Below, piece after piece: positions 60,760 through 64,000 of a DNA stretch of 64,000 nt. The translations under genes were made by a program, and so were the position numbers. Within the stretch, counting starts at the first letter, position 1, and every line of letters begins with the position of its first letter. Under the pieces are notes generated by a model that was given only the letters and a program-made list of their open reading frames with translations, was not told the DNA's origin and did not search any database. This DNA comes from Diphasiastrum complanatum. Taxonomy: Eukaryota > Streptophyta > Lycopodiopsida > Lycopodiales > Lycopodiaceae. The stretch lies in assembly GCA_029204225.1 (NCBI GenBank), contig MU832624.1, positions 1-64,000 on the forward strand, read 5' to 3'.

Positions 60760-62400
60760 AGAGAAATGGTAATTGTAACTTTTGTGGCAAATATGGTCAT
60801 TTTGTGTTTGAGTGCAGGAAAAAGAAGGCAATCCAGGACAAGAAGCAGTCAGGCAACTTCATTGAAGACAAAGACAAATGTGAAGTTGTGGGATGCCATG
60901 AGTTATTCTCAGCTTCAACATCAGAGATCTCTGAAGACTTGGTACATCTGGAGCGAACTATAAAAGCTTACAGGTTCTAAAAGACAATAATATGGTAATA
61001 AAATTACCTAATAATGTATCTTCGAAAAAAATCTGTGAAGGATGTGTTATGGGCAAGCATCGTCGTATGCAGTTTCCTAAGAATGGAGTATATAGAGCCA
61101 AGGAGATCTTGGAGCTTGTTCATACAGACTTATGTGGTCCCATGCAGACTGAATCTACTTCATGGTATTTGTGAATGATTTTTCTAGGAAAGTATGGATA
61201 TACTTGCTTAAGTATAAGAGTCAAGCTTTTAAGTTCTTTACTCAGTTCAAATCACTTGTTGAGAAGCAGATAGGAAAGCAAATCAAGATCCTACATTCAG
61301 ATAAGGAAGGTGAGTTCATATCTACAGAGTTCCAGGAATTTTGCAAAGAACATGGAATCAAGAGACAATTTGCTTCGACTGATACACCACAGCATAATGG
61401 AGTAGCCGAGAGAAAGAACAGTATTGTGGAGAGTGCTCGAAGCATGCTACGAGGTAAGAACCTCAAGAATCATTTGTCGGGCGAAGCAGTTAGTATAGCA
61501 GTTTACTTACTTAACAGAAGTCCTACAGAAGCTGTTCTAAATCGAACTCCAGAAGAAGCTTTCACAGGTATAAAACCTAAAGTGGATCATCTGCAAGTTT
61601 TTGGTTGTATTGCATATGCTCACATTCCTAAAGATAATCGTCAAAAACTTGATTCAAAGGCAATCAAATGTTTATTCCTTGGTTATGATGAGGAAGAGAA
61701 GGCATATCGCCTTTATAATCTTACCAGTAAGAAGGCGATTATGAGCAGGGATGTTGTGTTTAAAAAAAGTGACTCTTCTAACCTAGAAGTTCATGAGGAG
61801 GATGTATTTTCTCCTACATCAAAAACTCTTGTTATAGATGATGTTCAGGAAGATACATGTCCATATGATACAGCTTCTACACAAATTGTACCAAGGGTGA
61901 GTACACAGGTGGATCTTGGTAAACGTAAGGAAAGGTCAAGAGTATTTGATACTTATTCTCCTTTTATGTCGCCTACAAAAAAGTTACCAAGATGGTATTG
62001 TGAGACTATAACTATACAAGATAGTCAAATTTTGGATGAGGGAGAATCGAGTCAACAAGGAGCTAAGAGATTGACACGTTCAAGTGTCAACTATTGTGAA
62101 GATGGTGAAGAAACGCATTATGCGATTATGGCTTCAGTACTGGATTCTGAGGATCCTTTATTTTATGAAGATGTTGCAAAGGAACAAGTTTGGAAGACTG
62201 CTATGGATGAGGAGTACAGTTCTATCATGAAAAACGAGACATGGGATCTTGTTGTACTTCCAACAAGTTGTAAGTGGATGTATAGAACCAAGTTTAAGTC
62301 TGATGGTTCTATAGATAAGTATGAAGCTGGTTGATCTGCTGCAACACCAATGATCAAGTTGCAGATATCTTTAGGACTTGGTTGTGAAAAGTTTTGAGAA
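60760..62400 (+). pseudogene. Ty1/copia gag-integrase polyprotein remnant
   Basis: A CCHC zinc knuckle (CNFCGKYGHFVFEC, 60774-60815) is all that is left of gag. After a break, a pre-integrase relic (KICEGCVMGKHRRMQF, HTDLCGPM, 60992-61174) is followed, after a small deletion and frame change, by 390 open codons from 61162: integrase with LHSDKEGEF and NGVAERKN supplying the second Asp and the Glu (the first Asp is in HTDLCGP), GKNLKNHL..., FGCIAYAHIP and LFLGYDEEEKAYRLYN. The frame enters RT (ETWDLVVLP, KWMYRTKFKSDGSIDKY) and stops at 62334. The last RNase H residues (CNTNDQVADIF) reappear near 62340, so RT and RNase H are deleted at that point. Confidence 0.9.
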
Positions 62401-62443
62401 GTTCAGGACACTCCTAGGTCTTATTGATGATCAATTATCCATT

Positions 62444-62452
62444 AAGGGGGAG
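62444..62452 (+). other. Polypurine tract
   Basis: AAGGGGGAG immediately before the 3' LTR. Confidence 0.85.
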
Positions 62453-62865
62453 TGTTAGGAATTAATGGTTAATTAATTGATTGTAGAGGCCAACCTGCGT
62501 GCTTCTAGAAGCCCTATTTTTATTTTTAGTATAGGTACTATCTATTTTTAGTATAGGTACCTAAGTTAGTACCAATTTTGCTAGAATAGTATAGAAATCT
62601 ATTTTTTAAGTAGGATAGCATAGATTTCTATTGTTAAGACTTCATAATTAGCATTCCAATTGCTATTGTAGAAGGATAGCTTTTGCTTTTGAGTATGGGC
62701 AGTCTCTATAAGAGCAGATGGGCACCGACCTCCATTGTTATCTCAGTTTTCAGTTGATGAAGCATAGCTTCTTGCAGTCTCTCTTCTTCAGATTGTGATT
62801 GATGCTTTGCATCAGTACTAATAAGATTAGTCTACTCCGATTTGTGAATCACTACGATTCTAACA
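62453..62865 (+). repeat. 3' LTR of the copia element, 413 bp
   Basis: Same ends and order of motifs as the 5' LTR, with some substitutions. Followed by the CATTC target duplication. Confidence 0.95.
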
Positions 62866-62965
62866 CATTCAATGGACTGAGAGAAAGAAAATTATCGCAG
62901 ATGCTAAGGCCAATGGTTTCCGGGCTCTCTTCCGAGACAGACGTCCATTGAATCTCAAATTTTAA
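62866..62965 (+). pseudogene. L1-ORF1p-like protein, copy 2, 3' part
   Basis: Continues the interrupted frame beyond the duplicated CATTC: QWTERKKIIADAKANGFRAL, then FRDRRPLNLKF and a stop at about 62965. It aligns with the end of copy 1 (VQERMKAREEALSTGKRLIY, RDGIIRL), which confirms that one ORF was split by the copia insertion. Confidence 0.7.
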
Positions 62966-63193
62966 GTTCTACAATTCTAAAATTTCAGATTCTTCTCCCT
63001 CTCCTACGTGAGAGATGTTTGAGCTACGATCATTTATTTCCTCTCCTGCGTGAGAGATGAGCTTTTTTACATAGTGATTTACGTTTTAGTTTAGTTTTTT
63101 GTTGACAGTATTATCCCGTCTGAGTTCCATTTACTCTGTTGTACTCCTTTCCATCTTATACGCCTTTTGGCATGGAAAAGACGTTAATAAAGC

Positions 63194-63194
63194 T

Positions 63195-63236
<42 letters not shown>

Positions 63237-63254
63237 TCACACACACACACACAC
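63194..63254. repeat. (CT)n(AC)n microsatellite tail
   Basis: Directly follows TTAATAAAGCTT of the retroposon's 3' end and is probably its tail or an expansion of it. Confidence 0.9.
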
Positions 63255-63299
63255 GGGTGCACACACAACATAAGAAGCCCTGGTCTCCATAGGCATAAA

Positions 63300-63471
63300 G
63301 CCAGATCCTAGCAAATGGGACTTTAACCCTGGTGAGGTAACTGCGGTATCTCACATGACAATAGCGACAGGTCCACTCTCTCTGTCCACTTTGTTTGTCA
63401 TATCTTTCAAACTCAGTACACACGTCCACATGGTGCCACTGATTGGTCATATCCCCAGCAACCATGGTGGC
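63300..63471 (-). pseudogene. BED zinc-finger fragment of another hAT-like transposase
   Basis: ATG near 63465 on the minus strand opens MVAGDMTNQWHHVDVCTEFE, then RYDKQSGQREWTCRYCHVRY and SYLTRV. This matches the W ... C-x2-C ... S-x-L-TR-x layout of the BED fingers at the start of the A and B transposases, but it is a distinct sequence. The His pair of the finger (RAH or KGH in A and B) is replaced, since KVPF follows. No DUF659 follows because the retroposon tail begins. Only the first exon end remains. Confidence 0.6.
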
Positions 63472-64000
63472 AAAAGCAATGGGATGGAATGAAAAATGAA
63501 AACAGGAACCATGAGGGAAAGACAGAAGGAAAATAATGGTAATGAAGTGCTTACCAAGTAGTGGGAAGGTATTGTCCGCGGAGCGCCCACTCAGAAAGCC
63601 TTCGGAAAACTCTAAAAGAAACTTTCTCTCTAGAACAGCAACTTCTCTCTCTAACAACAGATCTGCCCCAGTTTGAAACAGCCCAATCTCTCTCTAGATC
63701 CGGCCAACCTTGCTATGAAAACCTAAATCCCAAGAAAGAATGAACTTTTTGGTGCTCTATGTGAAAAACAGCCAAAAAGACACCTAAAACCTTACTTTCT
63801 CTCTCTACAGCAGGGATTTGTCTTTCTAGACTGCTACAGTCTCTCTCTAGGCCCAACAGACTCAAAAGACCCTAAAGATGCAAGACAATTGGGTGGTTTA
63901 AAGAAACAATGTTTCAAAATAATGGAAAACCACAATCCCCCCTCTATTCACCTCGCACTAGAGCGCTCAATCTCTCTCGAACAGTCATAAATTCTCTCCC
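63472..64000. other. No gene seen; TCTCTCT-rich sequence
   Basis: Many short TCTCTCT clusters (63610-63995). It could be the 5' flank of the BED-finger gene on the minus strand. No ORF or element end is supported. Confidence 0.45.

Larger units (their letters stand above)
60180..62865 (+). mobile_element. Ty1/copia element with LTR pair and target duplication, RT deleted
   Basis: 5' LTR 60180-60571, 3' LTR 62453-62865, both TGTTAG...CTAACA. CATTC occurs at 60175-60179 and 62866-62870, a perfect 5-bp target-site duplication. Internal length is only 1.9 kb because most of gag, protease, nearly all RT and most of RNase H are missing. It still has a primer-binding site and polypurine tract, so it could be copied in trans. 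The clean duplication and similar LTRs indicate a fairly young insertion. Confidence 0.95.
59088..63220 (+). mobile_element. ORF1-only non-LTR retroposon, copy 2, interrupted by copia
   Basis: The 5' module (TTTCTTTCCGAAACG palindrome, GGTGCCAATATGGGTGTT) is followed by an ORF1-like frame from 59867 and, after the copia insertion at 60180-62865, by the rest of that ORF, a 3' UTR and the end GGCATGGAAAAGAC then GTTAATAAAGCTT. The tail is (CT)n then (AC)n (63194-63254). About 140 bp of TA- and CA-rich sequence (59747-59815) lie between module and ORF. Without the copia element it is about 1.4 kb. Confidence 0.6.

Overview
This window is nuclear DNA of a land plant. The evidence is short GT-AG introns, a VPS52 gene and a family-35 beta-galactosidase relic with plant-type exon organisation, plant-type Ty1/copia elements primed by initiator tRNA-Met (TGGTATCAGAGC), Ty3/gypsy remnants and BED-finger/DUF659 hAT-like transposases. 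Most of the window is AT-rich and filled with nested, decayed transposons and long dinucleotide tracts. I cannot place it more precisely. A large, repeat-filled genome such as a fern, lycophyte or gymnosperm would fit, but that is inference. The only host gene I regard as secure is the 3' third of VPS52 (five exons, minus strand, 34846-38249).

Layout. 0-5 kb: Ty3 reverse transcriptase and gag relics, an uncharacterised retroelement-linked protein, a dispersed repeat module and a GC-rich foldback. 6.8-7.9 kb: a four-exon beta-galactosidase pseudogene. 9.4-15 kb: copia relics (leader, gag, RNase H end, one complete LTR) around a divergent pair of unknown spliced genes (11.6-13.5 kb). 16.8-17.5 kb: a diverged satellite. 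18.6-19.3 kb: a spliced RING-finger gene fragment. 20.1-26.6 kb: an inverted repeat whose arms flank a minus-strand copia element that stops in a (GA)94 tract. 26.5-32.7 kb: LINE RT, an LTR pair, Ty3 RT and integrase relics, a minisatellite and a second copy of the uncharacterised protein. 34.8-38.2 kb: VPS52.

39.5-63.2 kb is the most interesting part. Two copies of a ~1.4 kb retroposon that encodes only an L1-ORF1-like protein bracket three BED/hAT-like elements. Element A (42919-48007) has a six-exon transposase gene that reads through as about 1,007 codons without a break, with terminal inverted repeats. Elements B (48034-54258) and B' (54273-59066) are diverged copies of one family in head-on inverted orientation, so together they form an ~11 kb inverted repeat. 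A, B and B' abut one another, separated only by short (TA)n tracts, and most junctions read (TA)n followed by CATAG. Family B also carries a second small charged ORF on the opposite strand with its own TATA box. Both transposases have AT-hook-like motifs. A partial inverted copy of the last exon of A lies just upstream, beside a (TC)150 tract.

At 60180-62865 a copia element with an intact LTR pair and a perfect 5-bp target duplication (CATTC) has inserted into the second ORF1-only retroposon. A further BED-finger fragment lies at 63.3 kb. All calls come from reading the sequence. No database search was run, and family names rest on motifs I recognise.
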